From Sitta carolinensis (Eukaryota; Chordata; Aves; Passeriformes; Sittidae): a stretch of DNA of 64,000 nucleotides. The DNA is taken from NCBI GenBank assembly GCA_032173965.1, contig CM063284.1:102486410-102550409 (forward strand), read 5' to 3'. The position numbers were made by a program, and so were the translations under genes. Each line of letters starts with the position of its first letter. Positions within the stretch are counted from its first letter, which is position 1. Positions 1-13,680 of this stretch are shown in pieces. Under the pieces are notes generated by a model, which was not told the DNA's origin, did no database searches, and saw nothing but the letters and a program-made list of their open reading frames with translations.

Positions 1-1540
1 GCTTATCAAGCTTTACCATATGGCACATTTTTTGTTTGTGTGCTGAACAATCAGTATCAATTATGAGCTGCAGTTATGGCATATACTCTTTATGTGAAAC
101 TTAGGAAACTCTTCCAATATTCATCTGAAGGAATTTTTTATGTTGAGCTGGTTTATGTACAATATATTTACAGTTAAAAGCATTTTAGAATAAATAGGGT
201 AAATACGGCTCAACATTTTTGTCACCTTTACTGCAAATGTCTGATCTTATCACAGTGTCTCAAAACTAAGGCCATCTGATAGAAAGCCCTGGTCTACTGT
301 TACATGTTCCTGTGAGCACTGCTGGGTTCCCCACTGCTGGGCAAGAGCTGTCAGGAGACCCATCTGAGCTCCAAAACCTCCTCCACGTCTGAGGTGTTAC
401 AGTGAGAGTGCAATACAGGACTGGGATGTGACTCTCCCAAAACCCACACCATTTTCTGCCCTGCAGACACAGCAAAGAGGAGCCTCAGCCCTGCTCACCC
501 CCAGAGGCATTCTTCTCTTAGCAACATTTATGCAGACCTAATTCAGGTTAACAGAAATCTCATCTATCCCCTCTACTCCTAGAAAATTATATTTTCTCTC
601 TCTCCCATTAGTCTTGAGTCAGCAAATGCCCTTAACCCCCATTGTTCTGAACTGAGATTTCACAGATGGTGAAATGAAACAGTCTGAGGAGTTTTGCGTT
701 GTACTAAAAAGCTTAAAGTTGGAGATGCATGAGGATTGCTTCCTTTTTATGCAGAATTTAGCACAGGTCTGAACCATCTGCTAGAACATGTATTCCAAGT
801 AACTGAGTAAAAACCAGGTGGATTTACAACATTTTTAAGTCCCAAAGCATCACTATCCAATTCAGTCTAGATGACACAGTTTACAATAAACCCTTCTAAA
901 AATCTCCAGAATCAGCATTTCTCAGTGGAAATTTCTGGGGTTCCATCAATTATTCCTCTGTGATCCTCAGCAGGTAACTGAGCAGACCTCTAGTCAACAG
1001 CCTTATACACATTATCCAGAGTGTTGTATGCAGCAAGGGCACAGATGCTAAAATTTTATGGAGGTCTACAAATGAAGTACAGGGGAAAAAAAACCCAACC
1101 CACTCACTTAACAGGGCTTTACCCAAATTTAAAGCTATCTTATTTATCAACAGAATGAAAGTACAAATAAGGAGCTCTAACCTATACTCTGTCCCCAAAA
1201 GAAATTTTGAAATTAAAGACTGCATGAGGTTGCAAGCCATTTCTGGGGGAAATATCCATTAAAAGGAAAGCAGTAGTGAAATGACCCCTCTGCCTGCAAT
1301 TTTACACAAGAGATGTTTGTTCCCACTATCTGCATCCAAGATTAGGCAGTTTGAATCCCTCTGAAGATCAGGGCCTGAGACTTCTCACAATAACAGAGAT
1401 GGTAATTACTCTGGCAAGAGCAAAGCTGCTACAAAGAAGACAAGGCCCTAAGATCCAGAATTTTGTCTTCAGTCTAGCAATCAGCTTAGCCCTAACCCAT
1501 AAAATAATGAAAAAGCCAGGAGAGGACCACACAGTATGAA

Positions 1541-1567
1541 TTTTTTTTTTTTTTTTTTTTTTTTTTT
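1541..1567. repeat. Poly-T run (27 nt)
   Basis: A mononucleotide run, read on the minus strand as poly-A. The neighbouring sequence shows no recognised retrocopy. Confidence 0.9.
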
Positions 1568-4500
1568 AGCCTCATGGTTAAAATAAAAAACTATACTAAT
1601 AAATGAATCAAGCTCAATAAAAGAAAACAAAAATAAGTCAGAATAAAAGCACAAAATATACATGACAACTAAGACCCACAACCACATCACAGACTGATTT
1701 TACATGAATTATTACAATGAAAGTCAGGTGGTATAATTACTTTCTACATCACTACTGCTATGTGTTTTGGAAGCAAATTTAACTACAGGTATCATTAAAT
1801 TTAAGGAATTGCTTCTTTTATGGGTTGAGAAACATTTGCAGCTCTACAAGCCACAGACTAGCCATCAGGGAAAACATACTAACATCTGAATTTAATCATA
1901 TGTTCCTTCCATCTCAACAAACGGACTAAGGGAAGTTTAGTACCAATATAGTAGTATCAGTCCAAGATGTGGAAAATACTCTTGTGGTTAAAATACACTT
2001 AAATTAAATATTTCAGGGAGTTTTGTAGTTGAAACTGCCATTTTCATATGCCAAGATTCCCCAAGATTAAAGTCAGTTCGTAAAGAAAATGAAAACACTT
2101 TTTCCATCTGCTTTGCTCTGCCCATTTTTTAACTTGCCGCTTGCATGCATGAAAAAGAGAGTCGATTTTGCAACATGAAATACTATGTCTTGCAGATTGT
2201 TGAAAGAATCATTACATATTTCTGCCTTTTTCTTTCCTTTTGTTAATAACACTTTTCCAAGCAATAGCTATATTCTGTATAACTGTATCTTGACAGCAGA
2301 TCTCTACACAAGTCAACATTTAAGGTATAATCCATGACATTTAAGATCTGCAAGTGCTGTTCCTACCTGATGATGATCTTGCTACTTATTATAGCACACT
2401 CTGGTTCCATAGAGAGTGGCTGAATAAATTGGCTTTTTCCAAGAAAGGATAAAGTATCACTTCTGTATTTCTTAAAGATCTTTCAATCCATGACACAAAA
2501 AATTTTTCACTATTTATCTGCATGGTAATAGGATTTATATAGACTGTAAATCTCTTTCCATCCCCTTTTAAAATACTGATTTCATGATTCTTTCTTAGAA
2601 GGCTAGGCACTAAAAATAGCTTTCTCTGAATATTTCCGAGTTCTCTCAAAATTTGACTTTCAAAAGCAAAGCAGTGAGACTGAATGAAACTGGTCTGTGA
2701 AAAAACAGGCGGCCTCCAAGCAAATATCTTGGCTTGTGTCTATCTAATGGGAAAAAATCTATGGCTAAATCTACTTGGACGTTTGGTTATCTGCCCGATA
2801 ATTTTCAGCTCTACATTTCTAGAGAAACCATGAAACTGGAGAAAAAATTATGGGAAAGCATATGTGCTGGGGCTGGAATCCAGCCCTTTGGGAAGTCAAT
2901 ACTCCTCCTTATGTTTTTCTGCAAAAACACTAGTTGAAACAAGTCCAAGAACTATTTCCTAAATATACTCATTTCTAGGGACTTTCCTCAACAATTTAAC
3001 ACTCTCCTATTCCAAGACACTAAGGCTGTGCTGCCTTCTGACAGATGTCCAAATTCCTAAGCTTACTCTCTTTCTGAATGTGCTTTGAATTCCAGAATGA
3101 TGCTGTCTGCCAGTGGACCCTCCTTGTACACACGGTCACAAAGGTTTGTGTCAGCTAGAGTATTACTAACTGGATTCCAGCTACTCCTTTGCATCCAGGA
3201 ATGGTTTCGTGTTGAAGTTAGCACTTTTCAAACATGTTCATTATCTCTGTGGGGAAAAAATCATTAACTCTGAATATTCCAAAACATGATGCATCTCTAG
3301 AAAACTCTGTAGAAATGTGGCTTTCATTACTCTAAATCTAATTTCTGAAAGAGCAGCTCTATCTCCTTTGGTGTTTATCTGAATCCCTGGAGGAGTCAGT
3401 GCTCCACTGGAAGATGAGATTGCTTTAGTCTAGATTTACTGCAAATCAATGAATGCTGAGTTCACAATTCACTCTGGTTATATTCTAAATGACTTTTCTC
3501 CTGGCTTGATAAAAGTGTAATCCAACTAAAGAAAAAAGTTCATCACCACAAGTTTCAAAAATGCTTTACTAATTCCTAGGATCACAGAGAACCCAAATGG
3601 CACATATGTATCAATGATAGATGTCCTTTCAATGCTGAAACTGAAACTTTAAGTTAAAAAAATATCCTTCCTGGTTTGAAAAAAGCATCAAAGAAACTGT
3701 CAAGAGTTTCTTGGATCAAATTCAGCTCTGAAGCAGCTCTTTATTTTACAAGGAAGATTAACCAGATGATGCAGGACATTCTCATTTCTTTGATTCTTTT
3801 GACATTATTCCCTTTGGGATTTTTCTGATCTGTTTCATAGGGCAGTTCTGCTTGAAGCACCTGAAGAGTGCCTATGCCAAATATAATTCCTCCACAGGAT
3901 AGAAAAGAGCTTCTTCTCCCTTATTGACAAACCCTTTGGAGACTGCAGCAGACCTTTGCTGGCCAAAGGCAATAGGTCACAATAGAAAAGGGACACTTAG
4001 CCAACATTTCAGGAAAGTTTCTAGCCCCAAAAGTGGAACTAAGAAGAAATGGAAAGGATCAGAGAACAGTCTAAAAAATCCAAGCTCAATCATCAGGTGT
4101 CCAAGGCTGGGAGCATTTTTGTGGCCATTGCTATAGCAAACCTCTTTTATCCTTTGACAATTCACATCTCTTTCCGAAAGCATTGCAAATAAAAAATAAT
4201 AAAATTTTTAATATATTCATTTTACAAACAAAGCATTACAATTTCTTATCTTAAAAAATGCATCAATAGCCTGCATTTTTAAAGAATTCTTTTGATAATT
4301 TCTAGTATTTTGAAAAATTTTAAATCCTATATGTATCAGCAAATTTTTTTTTTTTTTGCTAAAACCTCTATAAAGTTGGGGAAAATAAAACAAAAAAAAG
4401 AAAAAAAGATACTGTCCCTTAGATCATAATCTCTTAGTAGTTTTCTTTCTAGCATTTCCATTTCTAGTGGACAGGATACTAACAGTAAAGAAAACCTACA

Positions 4501-5069
4501 GCCTGTATCTTACAGCAATATATATTTTCATATTTTCACACCATTCAGTTCTTACCACACCAGAGTAAAATGGAATAGCATAAGATTTACCATATTTTTT
4601 AGGGTGTGCATATTTACTTCAGTGGGACTTAAGTGTAATGTTATTCTAAATGCTACACTTTTAATGAAGGGGTTGTGTAAAGCAGATGCAAAATACGCAG
4701 CAGAGGAGGAAACGTAAAAAGTAATGATTCTAGACAAAAGAAGCTAAGAAGAAACACAAGAAAGACACAAGAAGAAACTAAGTGAAATGAAGTGAAAAAG
4801 CAGATAGCACAGATAAGAATAATCCGTACTTTGAACAAACGCCCTAGATGCAAAACCTATGCTGGTTCATGGGGAAAACACCCCCAAACAAACAAACAAG
4901 CGAAACACCACCCCCCAAAAACCCCAAAAGAAGTGGATATACAGGTAATCTATATACTGATTTACCTTCTGTATTATATGTATTTTTGGAACTACAATTA
5001 AGTCTTTTTCACACCACTAAATGGAAACCAGAAAATGCCCATCTACAGAAAGGGTCAGACTACAAATGC

Positions 5070-5623
5070 CCTAGCCTAACCTTGGTAGATCAGATCATCC
5101 AGAGTGACATCACTTACCACAGGACAAGTAGAGAACTGGGCAGCCAGCAAGGCTTTAGAAAAGGCAGGTCTTGCTTCACTAACCTGTTTGCTTTTATGAC
5201 AAAAGTGACATGCTTATGAGTGCTGTCTACCTAGATGTCCATAAAACATTTGACACCATCTCAGGAATAGTGTGGCCGGCAAGACCAGGACAGTGATTGC
5301 CCCCTGTACTCAGCACTAGCAAGGTTACACCCAGAATCCTGTGCTCAGTTTCGAGGTGCTGGAGCATGTCCAGAGAAGGGCAACAGGGCTGGTAAAAGGT
5401 CTGGAGAACAAGGCTTATGAGGAACAGCTGAGGGAGCTGGAGGTGTTTAGTGCAGAGAAAAAGGAGACTCAGGGGTGACCTTATTGCTCTCTACGACAAC
5501 CTGCATGGAGGGTGTGCTGAGGTGGAGATTGCTCTATTCTGTCACGTGTCAAGTGAAAAGATGAGAGGAAATGTTCTTAAATTGTTCAGATTAGATATCA
5601 GAAAAAAAATTTCACTCAAAGAG
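5070..5623 (+). mobile_element. CR1 LINE, left part, split by an LTR insertion
   Basis: This is plus-oriented CR1 sequence. The first part, about 5090-5270, resembles the reverse transcriptase region: one frame reads GSQQGFRKGRSCFTNL and then, after disruption, residues resembling YLD-like and FDT motifs. From about 5300 it matches the 3' non-coding CR1 consensus (GAGAAGGGCAACAGGGCTGG, then TTTCACTCAAAGAG). There is an internal deletion near 5275 and frames are broken, so it cannot move. It continues at 6382 after the LTR. Confidence 0.8.
5618..5623. repeat. Left target-site duplication AAAGAG of the solo LTR
   Basis: AAAGAG lies immediately before the LTR start. The same six bases occur at 6376-6381 after the LTR. 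Removing the LTR and one copy restores continuous CR1 consensus across the junction. A six-base duplication fits alpha- or beta-retrovirus-like integrases. Confidence 0.7.
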
Positions 5624-6375
5624 TGTTGAAGAATGGCTGCTGGAACAGGGCCATGGATCATCAGAAGAATTGTACAAGCAATCCCACTGTTAGGGGAAGT
5701 CAGTATAAGCAACCATTGTTAGCGAAAAATTAGCCTAAGCAATCTGAAGTCATATTCATAATGAAGAACACTGTACCCTTGAAAGTTGCTATTATGTAGA
5801 ACACAGAGAAGGAATGCTGTACCCGTGGAATGCTGTACCCCTAGGGACGCTGTACCCCTGTAGTTGTTACACGAATAATTTTGTTATAGCTGTGAGAATA
5901 AGGAAGAATCCTGGTTCTCAAACTGCACGAAAGAATGATTGTTACTGTGACGTAAATAGAAACACACACAGTAACACACATAACAGGTGTTCAGGCAGAG
6001 AAGAAGAAAAGAACTCTCTAGTTTATTGTTGACCTCGTAGCTATAAGTTTCTGGACAGTGATCAGAGATTGGACAGAGAAGTTCCCACCTCTCCATCTCC
6101 ACTGGTCACTTGAGAAGTCCATCAGGACTTTTACAAAGGAATGCAAACATGATTCTTGTTTATCTTACAATTCATGAGAACTGACTCCACTATACTAAAA
6201 CAAATCAGAAGGCTTATTTTCAAGGACAACAAATGATTCAACTTTTGCTTTTAGCCAATCGCTTTGTGGCAAGTATACATGCCTGCTGAACTATGTATAA
6301 AAGAAACTGAGCTACCCGAATAAATCGAAGCTTGCTTTATCAACCATATTGGTTGTCAACTCGTCTTTCCTCAAA
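5624..6375 (+). mobile_element. Solo LTR of an endogenous retrovirus inserted in the CR1
   Basis: This is about 750 bp of non-coding sequence that starts TGTTGAAG and ends near CTTTCCTCA. It is flanked on both sides by AAAGAG (5618-5623 and 6376-6381), which I read as the target-site duplication. LTR landmarks occur in the right order near the 3' end: CCAAT at 6255-6259, TATAAAAG at 6296-6303 and AATAAA at 6319-6324. The U3 part holds four copies of CTGTACCC (5771, 5817, 5833 and 5850). No internal viral genes are present, so this is a solo LTR left by recombination. It is oriented opposite to PTPRM. The exact 3' end is uncertain by two or three A residues. The family is not named. Confidence 0.8.
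6296..6303 (+). promoter_or_regulatory. TATA box of the plus-strand LTR
   Basis: TATAAAAG lies 37 bp after CCAAT and 16 bp before AATAAA, near the 3' part of the LTR, as expected for the U3/R border. It would drive transcription antisense to PTPRM if active. Confidence 0.5.
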
Positions 6376-6381
6376 AAAGAG
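6376..6381. repeat. Right target-site duplication AAAGAG of the solo LTR
   Basis: This is the partner of the copy at 5618-5623. It lies within an A-rich stretch, so the boundary with the LTR 3' end could shift by a few bases. Confidence 0.65.
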
Positions 6382-6547
6382 TGATTAGGCACTGGAATAT
6401 GTTGCTCAGGGAGGTGGTGGAATCACCATCTCAGAGTGTTCAAGAAGCATGTGGTTGTGGCACTTGAGGGTATGGTTTAGGGCTGACTGTGTGGTGCTAG
6501 GTGGATGATTGGACAAGACATTCTTTTTTAACCTCTATGATTCTGTT
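6382..6547 (+). mobile_element. CR1 LINE, right part (3' end) after the LTR insertion
   Basis: The CR1 resumes with TGATTAGGCACTGGAATATG and CAGGGAGGTGGTGG, then TTCAAGAAGCATGTGG and the terminal CTATGATTCTGTT at about 6547. This is the canonical CR1 3' end in plus orientation. Together with 5070-5623 it forms one element interrupted by the LTR. Confidence 0.85.
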
Positions 6548-9500
6548 ATCATGTGAAATCTGACGAAAAAAGACCGTCCAGAAAACCTCTCATCTTCCAT
6601 TAAGACTTATTAAAAATAGAAAGCAAACAAATCCAATCCTTCTGACAAAATGAGCTAATTATTTTTATTTTCCTCTAGAACATGAAACTCTGCTGGTAAC
6701 TCAATAGTGTTGTCAGCTTATTCTTAAGCAGCACAATTCCTTGCCACCTCTCATAGTATTTCAAATCAGTTGAATAAAATCCATGGCAGCTGACTTCAGA
6801 ATTTGGTCTTTTTTATCTGGTGTGGACATTCTCTTGTTTATATTAGATGTTTGGGCAACTTCTAACTCCACTGATGGAACAAATAATATCATCCTTGAAA
6901 AAGCTATCGAAAGTGTGCCAAGTCAGTGTGTTATACTTTAACCTTGGCAATGGTCCATCTAAAATTAATGGATACAGTTTTGAAGATTAAAGAGACATTT
7001 GTCTTCTCTGTTTAGAGTAAGAATACATTCTGCTCAGATTCATAAAGTCAAAGCACCATCTTGCATTATATCACAGAACTTAATCAAGTGTCCTAAAAGA
7101 GAGGCTTTAAACTAGATATCATTTTAGGAAAGTAACTGTTTTTAGTCCTTCATCAGTAGATATAAGGACTATCACTGTTCAACAACCTGGGCATATCTTT
7201 ACATATTTTATAGGAGCAACTGATCTTACCTTCATCCTAAAATGCTTTAATCTTTATCCCTAAAAAGACTTGTGGGTACTAACAAAGATGCAGTAGATTA
7301 GTCTCCCTAAATGCATTTTATCATCAGTGGAAACAGAATAAAATTTAGAAGATGAATTTAAAATAGGAAATAAATAAAGTAGTCCTTTAAAAGATAAGCG
7401 AAATCACTTTGCTTGGATCCTACTTTCCATCAACCTTTTACAACATTTGTCCTTCCATGCTGACTACAGAAGTTACCAAAGACACATACTCAGTAGCACA
7501 ACCATCATTCCTGATAGCCTATGTAAAAGCTGGAGGCAACTCTTAGCTGGGAACTGGGAAAGGTTGATCATGGGAAGCAAAATTAGTCAAGTCTTACTGG
7601 CTGATATTTACTTTTGCCAAAATAACAGCATGATGGCAATACAATTATACAGCATAATCAGGTTGCTTATTAGTACCTTAAAAACAAACATGTCTTTGTT
7701 TCCATGATTACTCCTGATAAATACCATAGGCACATCTCAGAATTATTTTTCAGCAATAGATCATTATTAGTTAGAACCAAAATCTAGTGTAATTTCTATT
7801 ACTGATTTATCAACGGTGCTTTTCAGGATTATGCTTACATAACCTATTTTGTTACATGGCTTACACATGAAATGCTTCCCAAAACTGGAGTTACACATAA
7901 TGAATAAAACAGGAATGTAATGAGAATGAGGAACAATATAAGCAAAATAAAATGCTGGACATCAGCAGAAAATGCAGTCCCAGGTTGGACTAGATTAATG
8001 AGCTTCAGTCAAACAAAAACTTGAACAAAAGAAAAGGACTCAAGGTCTCCTGAACCTCATCTAGAATGCTTCTATGTGAAATAAGCTTTCTCCTTTCCCC
8101 TCTTCCCTCCTTCCACATTCACTTCTGTTCCCCCATCCAGACCTTTTTGTTTCTCTGTATGAAGATTTAGGACCTGTAATGCATGCCAGTTTTTCACAAG
8201 TTTTGAGCTGTGAACAGGTAAAGGCTTATTGACCCACGACACCTGTATATTTCTGCGGCTTGTCTCGTTTTAGAGCATTCTTGAGTTGCTGCACATTTCA
8301 GCTTCTGTTTTTTACTGGAAAAGGTGCTTCCATTTTTAATATCAACATCTAATATCACTGCAACACTTCTGATGCCTCTTTTCCCCCATCCCAAACACAA
8401 AACCGGTAATTTCTGTAATCGTGGAAACTTAAAATTGAAAACAGGCAATTTTCCTTTTCTTCTACATCATGTGCCCTGTTCCTCTATTATAGCAATACAA
8501 AATGGTGATTTGAATTTCTGGCTTGTACAATTTTGTACCAGCCAAGACAAATGAAATCACCATCAGTTTCTTTTAAAACAGTATCTGAATAGTATATATT
8601 CTTTAATATTTCATACTGAAAAAAATCAGATAGTCACTACAACTACTTTAAACTATACTCAATACATTTTTTTTTAGCCACAGCATTTTAAAGCAACTAG
8701 GCAACTTCTGAATTAATTTGCTAACCTTGTATTTAATGTTTTGCATGAGAAATGTCACAAGAGAGTATGCACCTAGAGACATCAGTGCACACAGTTGTCA
8801 TGAACATTTTATCATCAGTCCCTTACCAACTGTTCATGCAACATTGCCAATTATTAGCAACTTATTCTGAAATGGCTACTCTTTCTCCTTCATCATGATG
8901 GAACCTTTCAGCAAAAATAGTTCAGCTTTTTCTGGAATGAGTTTAAAATTAGCTTATCCATTCTTATGTGTCTTTTTCATCATTGTTAAATAGCTCTACC
9001 ATCCCTTCAGGGCAAGAAATAATCTTGTGGGGGAAAGAAATGGGAAGAAAAAAAGGAAAAAAAAGAAGTTGGTTACTTGTGCTCATAAAAATAAATGCAG
9101 GTGCATATGTTGTAAATCTGAAAAAGAAGTCATAATTTATATACAATCTAAGAACGTCATAAAGATTTGCTCCCATCAGTTGCTCAGATATACTAGATAC
9201 AATAATTTTTAATCAAAGCAATAAGCTAGGCACTACGAAGAAATAATTAAATGTTTAGATGGATCTCGGATTTACTCATGCCCATAGAATCCTCTGAAGG
9301 TTACCTTTTTCTTTTCCATGCATCCTTAAGACATGGAAAAGGAAGAAGACTCTTGCCCTGCCATTTCAGCATTTCAACTTGTCAAATCACCTGCTATTAG
9401 ATTACAATTGTTACAGAAGACAGCTAGGGCCATGCCACTTAAAACTTCTCAATAACAGAAGACAGCTCAAAACATTTTAAAGAAAAAAAACCTCTTTTCT

Positions 9501-12500
9501 GATACACTGCAGAACTGTGCATCTGTAAAGCTCCGAATGTAGAATAAACCTCTAGGATGTTATCTAATTGCAAATCATATAGTTTTAACAATTAATGCAT
9601 AAATCAGTTTGTGAAGGGTAAAATCCATTGTCTGAATGAAAAGAAAGAAGACATACACAGTGGTCTCAGCAGCTTGCAGTAACAACCAGGAAGCAACTAC
9701 TGCAGAGCATAAACATAAATGCAGAAAAGTACTTTCCTGACAGATTTTTAAGATTTTAACACTGACTGCTTTCATAAGCAATGATCTCTAAGTGAAGAGA
9801 TTAACAGTAAAGTGGTAGTACACACTGCAGCAAACAACCACTTTGAATTTAAGCAGACTGACTGAAAATTATAATTATGAAAATAAACTATTTTCAAGTC
9901 ACTTGTTTTAGGAACTCAGTACCATCTTGTATACTAACTGCTTAGCAGAGACTGTGTCACTGTAACACAGAATGAAATAAATTAGTTTTGGAAGATTCAA
10001 ACTGTTCTGTGATATTATCAGAGCAGTAATAGTTCATTATTTTAACAGACTCATAGGTAAGATGAAAGTAATTTTTACTCAGTCAGGAGTCCAATCATGT
10101 TTTGAGATGGATGGCATATACACTTTGTTTAAAGAACAGATAGCATATTAAGAGGAATCAGAGTGCAATTAGACCTGTGCCTAATTAACAGTGATAACTG
10201 AAGCACATAAAACATTACTGTAAATGCAGAGCTCAAATGAGTGTATGGAAGAAGAATGACATATCTAATTGTAAAACAAGAGTGATCTGAGCCTGTGAAA
10301 ACCTCGTACCCAAACTTTTTAAATACTAATCGTTGATGGCACTCCCTTTGAAAGGTTATATAGCAATGAACAGAGTACCCTCATAACATTTCTATTAATT
10401 TCTTTGAGACTCCAGTACTGGAAAGCAAAGGGTCCATCTCAATCAATAACTGGCCATTTTGAAAATGAGAATGCACTGTCACTTTTCCTTACAGAAACAA
10501 CTCCATTCAAGACTAAACAGAATCTTGCTAAGATGGCCTTAAATAGATCATATTTCTTCATAAACAGTCTTAGATATCGACTTAGACAAAGTAAAGGTTA
10601 ATGAAGAGAAACTGTCTGAGAAGCCCTATCTGCATATTACTGTGAATTATAGCACAACACCAGAATTTTTCATCTCCTTTTACAGTAAGTGAAAAAAAAT
10701 AACAAAAGGATTTTTAGTTTCTTTTTAAAGCAACTAACAATGCAATGCTGTTTGTCAGTGAAAGATTTTTTGACAAAAGAAATGCTTTCATTTATTACCC
10801 TGAATTATAAATTATAGCTCTTTAATTTTTCCTCTTATAAATGAATACTCTTCACAATCCAGCCTCACATGTCAGACAAAAACCTGAAACTTTTATAATG
10901 GAAATTTAATTATAGTACGACTTTTGCCAGTTGTCATTCCAAAGTCATCCATAATTATGCTCAGGTCATTAAAAGTTTTGTTTTTTTTTTCATTTACATG
11001 GCCAAACATGCCAGTTACACATTTGTTCATCTTCTCAAATTCAACACTATACAACAGTAATTAAGAAAATTACTGAATTTTAAATTTTTTTTTAAGCTAA
11101 TTGCAAACAAAATGTCTGCAGAAATAGTCAAAACAAAGAGCAACCGACAGACAATTTGATTTTTGTTTCCAAAGAACAAAAATTTTAGAAATGAAAAGGC
11201 ACTTCTGCATGTCAAGAGTAAACACTTATTATTACCTTTTTGCTTTACATGCATTTTTCCATATGATAATTCTAAAAGATAACAGTCCACTGTAAACATT
11301 ATTTTCTACTGCAAAATTTTAGCATCAACATATCTTCAGAGAGCTCTTTCCAAGTTCCGAATCATGAACTAACAAATGAAACTGAACTCTCCCAAAAGAA
11401 AGCCCTTCTCTCTCCTCCCCAGAAGTGGATCAAATTTAATGGAATGAGTAAGCATGAACTAAATGCAGAGATAGTTGTTAAAATATTTTAAATAATTACA
11501 AGAGTGCTCAAATGACAGCATAAATTAAAAGACAGCTAAATGCAGATATCAAAAGTATAAATTTGAAAACACAGTTGTTGAAACTATTTGAGATGGCTGA
11601 GCGTACTGAAATGCAAGAGCCATAAATCATTAACTTTACTGGCAATTTGATTTTAATCTCCACTATTTGTCTTTTAACACAGAACCTCATGATAATGCTA
11701 AACAAAGCCTTTCTCAATTTTATTTCTTATTTCTTCTTAAGAGATTTAAGTTAGTATTTCTTTGCTAAATGCTTTCCAATAAAATGTTTTACTACCTGGG
11801 CCAGAATTCACTTAGCCAGGTAGACACAGAGTAAGGGAAAAAATGAATACAGAGCAGCTCTCCTCATTCATATGTTTCTGTCCTCCTAAGAGTCTGAAGA
11901 ATCTCAGCTCCATGGGGATGCCCCTCTCTGCCTCAACTTAATTTTTGTTGTAAACAGAAATGTGATGCACACTTGCTCACCATGAGAGATCCTTGGATTG
12001 TAGCATTACCTATTTCTAGCACTGCAACAACCTAGTACTCTGACAATGGAGAATTTTTTTTCTCCAGAGTCGAGATATCTCTTCATCAGGATCTGCCATG
12101 ATTTCAGGTCTCAAACTTGACACAGAGCCTACAGTCTAGGCTATAAAGTTGTAATTGAACTTTATAGAAAAAAGGTAATACCGGAAAAGCCAGAACTCTG
12201 CACCACCTTTTTTTTCCTGGGAACCTTTAGGAGGTTGGACTGAATTCTGCATAAGACTCTACATTTGCAAAACTAACAGATTTGCAAAGCCAAAATGCTC
12301 CCAAATTGCTTTTTACAAAGCACTGAAAAAACCTGGAAGCACCTGAGTGCTGTAGTTGTTCATCTGCCTTTGAAGTGAGGTAAAATTAATATACCATTCT
12401 TTCTAAAAACCTTTGATAACTCCTTTCTTTGGAACTTGAAAAAAAACTCCAAACTACTAAAAGGTTTAAAAAACTAAAGCATCTTTGTGTTTTTACATCA

Positions 12501-13106
12501 TTCCTGGATGTTTCATGCTTCACAGATGCTTCAATAGAATTGTGCAGCTATGTGTTTTTAGAGCTGGCCAAAGCTGCGGGGTAAGATAGCACACGGTCTA
12601 ACAGTCTCAAACAAAAGAGTGAGCCTTAAAATATTAAAAACAAGGAGCATGCCTGTCTGTTCATCCATTCCTTCTTTCAACACCCTTTAAAACCACTGGC
12701 AAATTTCATCCAAATAAGTTGCTTAAAATTTAAACTGATTTGACACAGTACTGCCAGAATTTAATTCCAGAAGATGAGAGAGCCAAACTAGTGCCCCCAT
12801 TCAGGAGGCTCAGGGCAGAGAAGCAGAAGCGTAACATCAAATGCTCCATTTGACAACAGATTTATGGTTAATCAGGTGCTCCCTCCTGCCATGCAGGTCT
12901 GTCATAAGGGAAAATGGGATTACCTTCATAAAGTGGTGATATTTAGTATCATAGATGTCTATGGGCCATCTATTTTTCCTGACTCCTAAAACAAAAGGAG
13001 TTTTTAAGACTCGGCTCTGAAGTTCACACAACTATTTTTTTTTAAGCAAGAAACCTGCCCTTTAGAGCTTAAACTTTCTTTGGCCATAGGGTTAATACAT
13101 TCATAC

Positions 13107-13170
13107 ATATATATGAAGGAATAAGAGATGGGGATATATGTGTATGTGTATATATATACATACACACACT
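13107..13170. repeat. TATG/TA/CA microsatellite
   Basis: Alternating purine-pyrimidine sequence of the form ATATATGTGTATGTGTATATATATACATACACACAC, interrupted near its start. A simple repeat with local self-complementarity. Confidence 0.8.
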
Positions 13171-13395
13171 CTTTGGCACACACAATCAGTTATTCTTTTA
13201 GACACAAACTGAAGTAAATATACTTTGGTCACTTCAAATGTATAAAAGATTTTGCTTTGGTTTTGGATAAGACCGAGTCAGTGGAAAAGCCATACTTTCC
13301 TGTCTCATTTGCTAAAGTATTAACTTAACTAAAAAAAGTATTAACAAGTATTAACATAACTAAAAATGAAGTTTGCCTATGAGTGGAAGACAGTA

Positions 13396-13680
13396 TGGTG
13401 TTGCTGTGGGCGAGTGACAAACGACATGAACCTCCCTTGGCAAATTCATCTGACTCCAATCTTTATTCAAAACCTGACCCCCTTTATATATATTCTAGAG
13501 CAGGCCATCTCACTGGTCAGAAGAGTGCCAGAACTCTTCATCCCATTGGCCCAAAACTGAAAGATAGAGAGAAGTCCATCCCACAGACAGGAATCCAAAA
13601 CATCACTCTTGTTACAATAACACTCGTGATGTTTATGCCAAGCCTGTGAGAACACAAGGTCTTCCTGAACCAAAACACCA
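13396..13680 (-). mobile_element. Short solo LTR, same orientation as PTPRM
   Basis: This is 285 bp whose ends form an inverted repeat, TGGTGTT at one side and AACACCA at the other. Read on the minus strand it has LTR control elements in order: a CCAAT box (reverse of ATTGG near 13545), TATATATAAAGGGGG (13480-13494) and AATAAAG (13461-13467), then a short U5 ending in CCCACAGCAACACCA. There is no internal retroviral sequence beside it. The size fits the compact LTRs of avian alpharetrovirus-like elements, but I cannot name the family. A clear target-site duplication was not found; GAAGA occurs near both ends but not directly adjacent. It lies in the intron after the first FN3 exon. Confidence 0.75.
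13480..13494 (-). promoter_or_regulatory. TATA box of the sense-oriented LTR
   Basis: On the minus strand this reads TATATATAAAGGGGG, about 50 bp downstream of a CCAAT motif and about 15 bp before an AATAAAG poly(A) signal. The arrangement is that of a U3/R promoter. Activity is not shown. Confidence 0.5.

Noticed and set aside
4848..5219. A 123-codon plus-strand open frame
   Set aside because: Its second half is CR1 reverse-transcriptase sequence and the first half is low-complexity intron, so it is not a gene.
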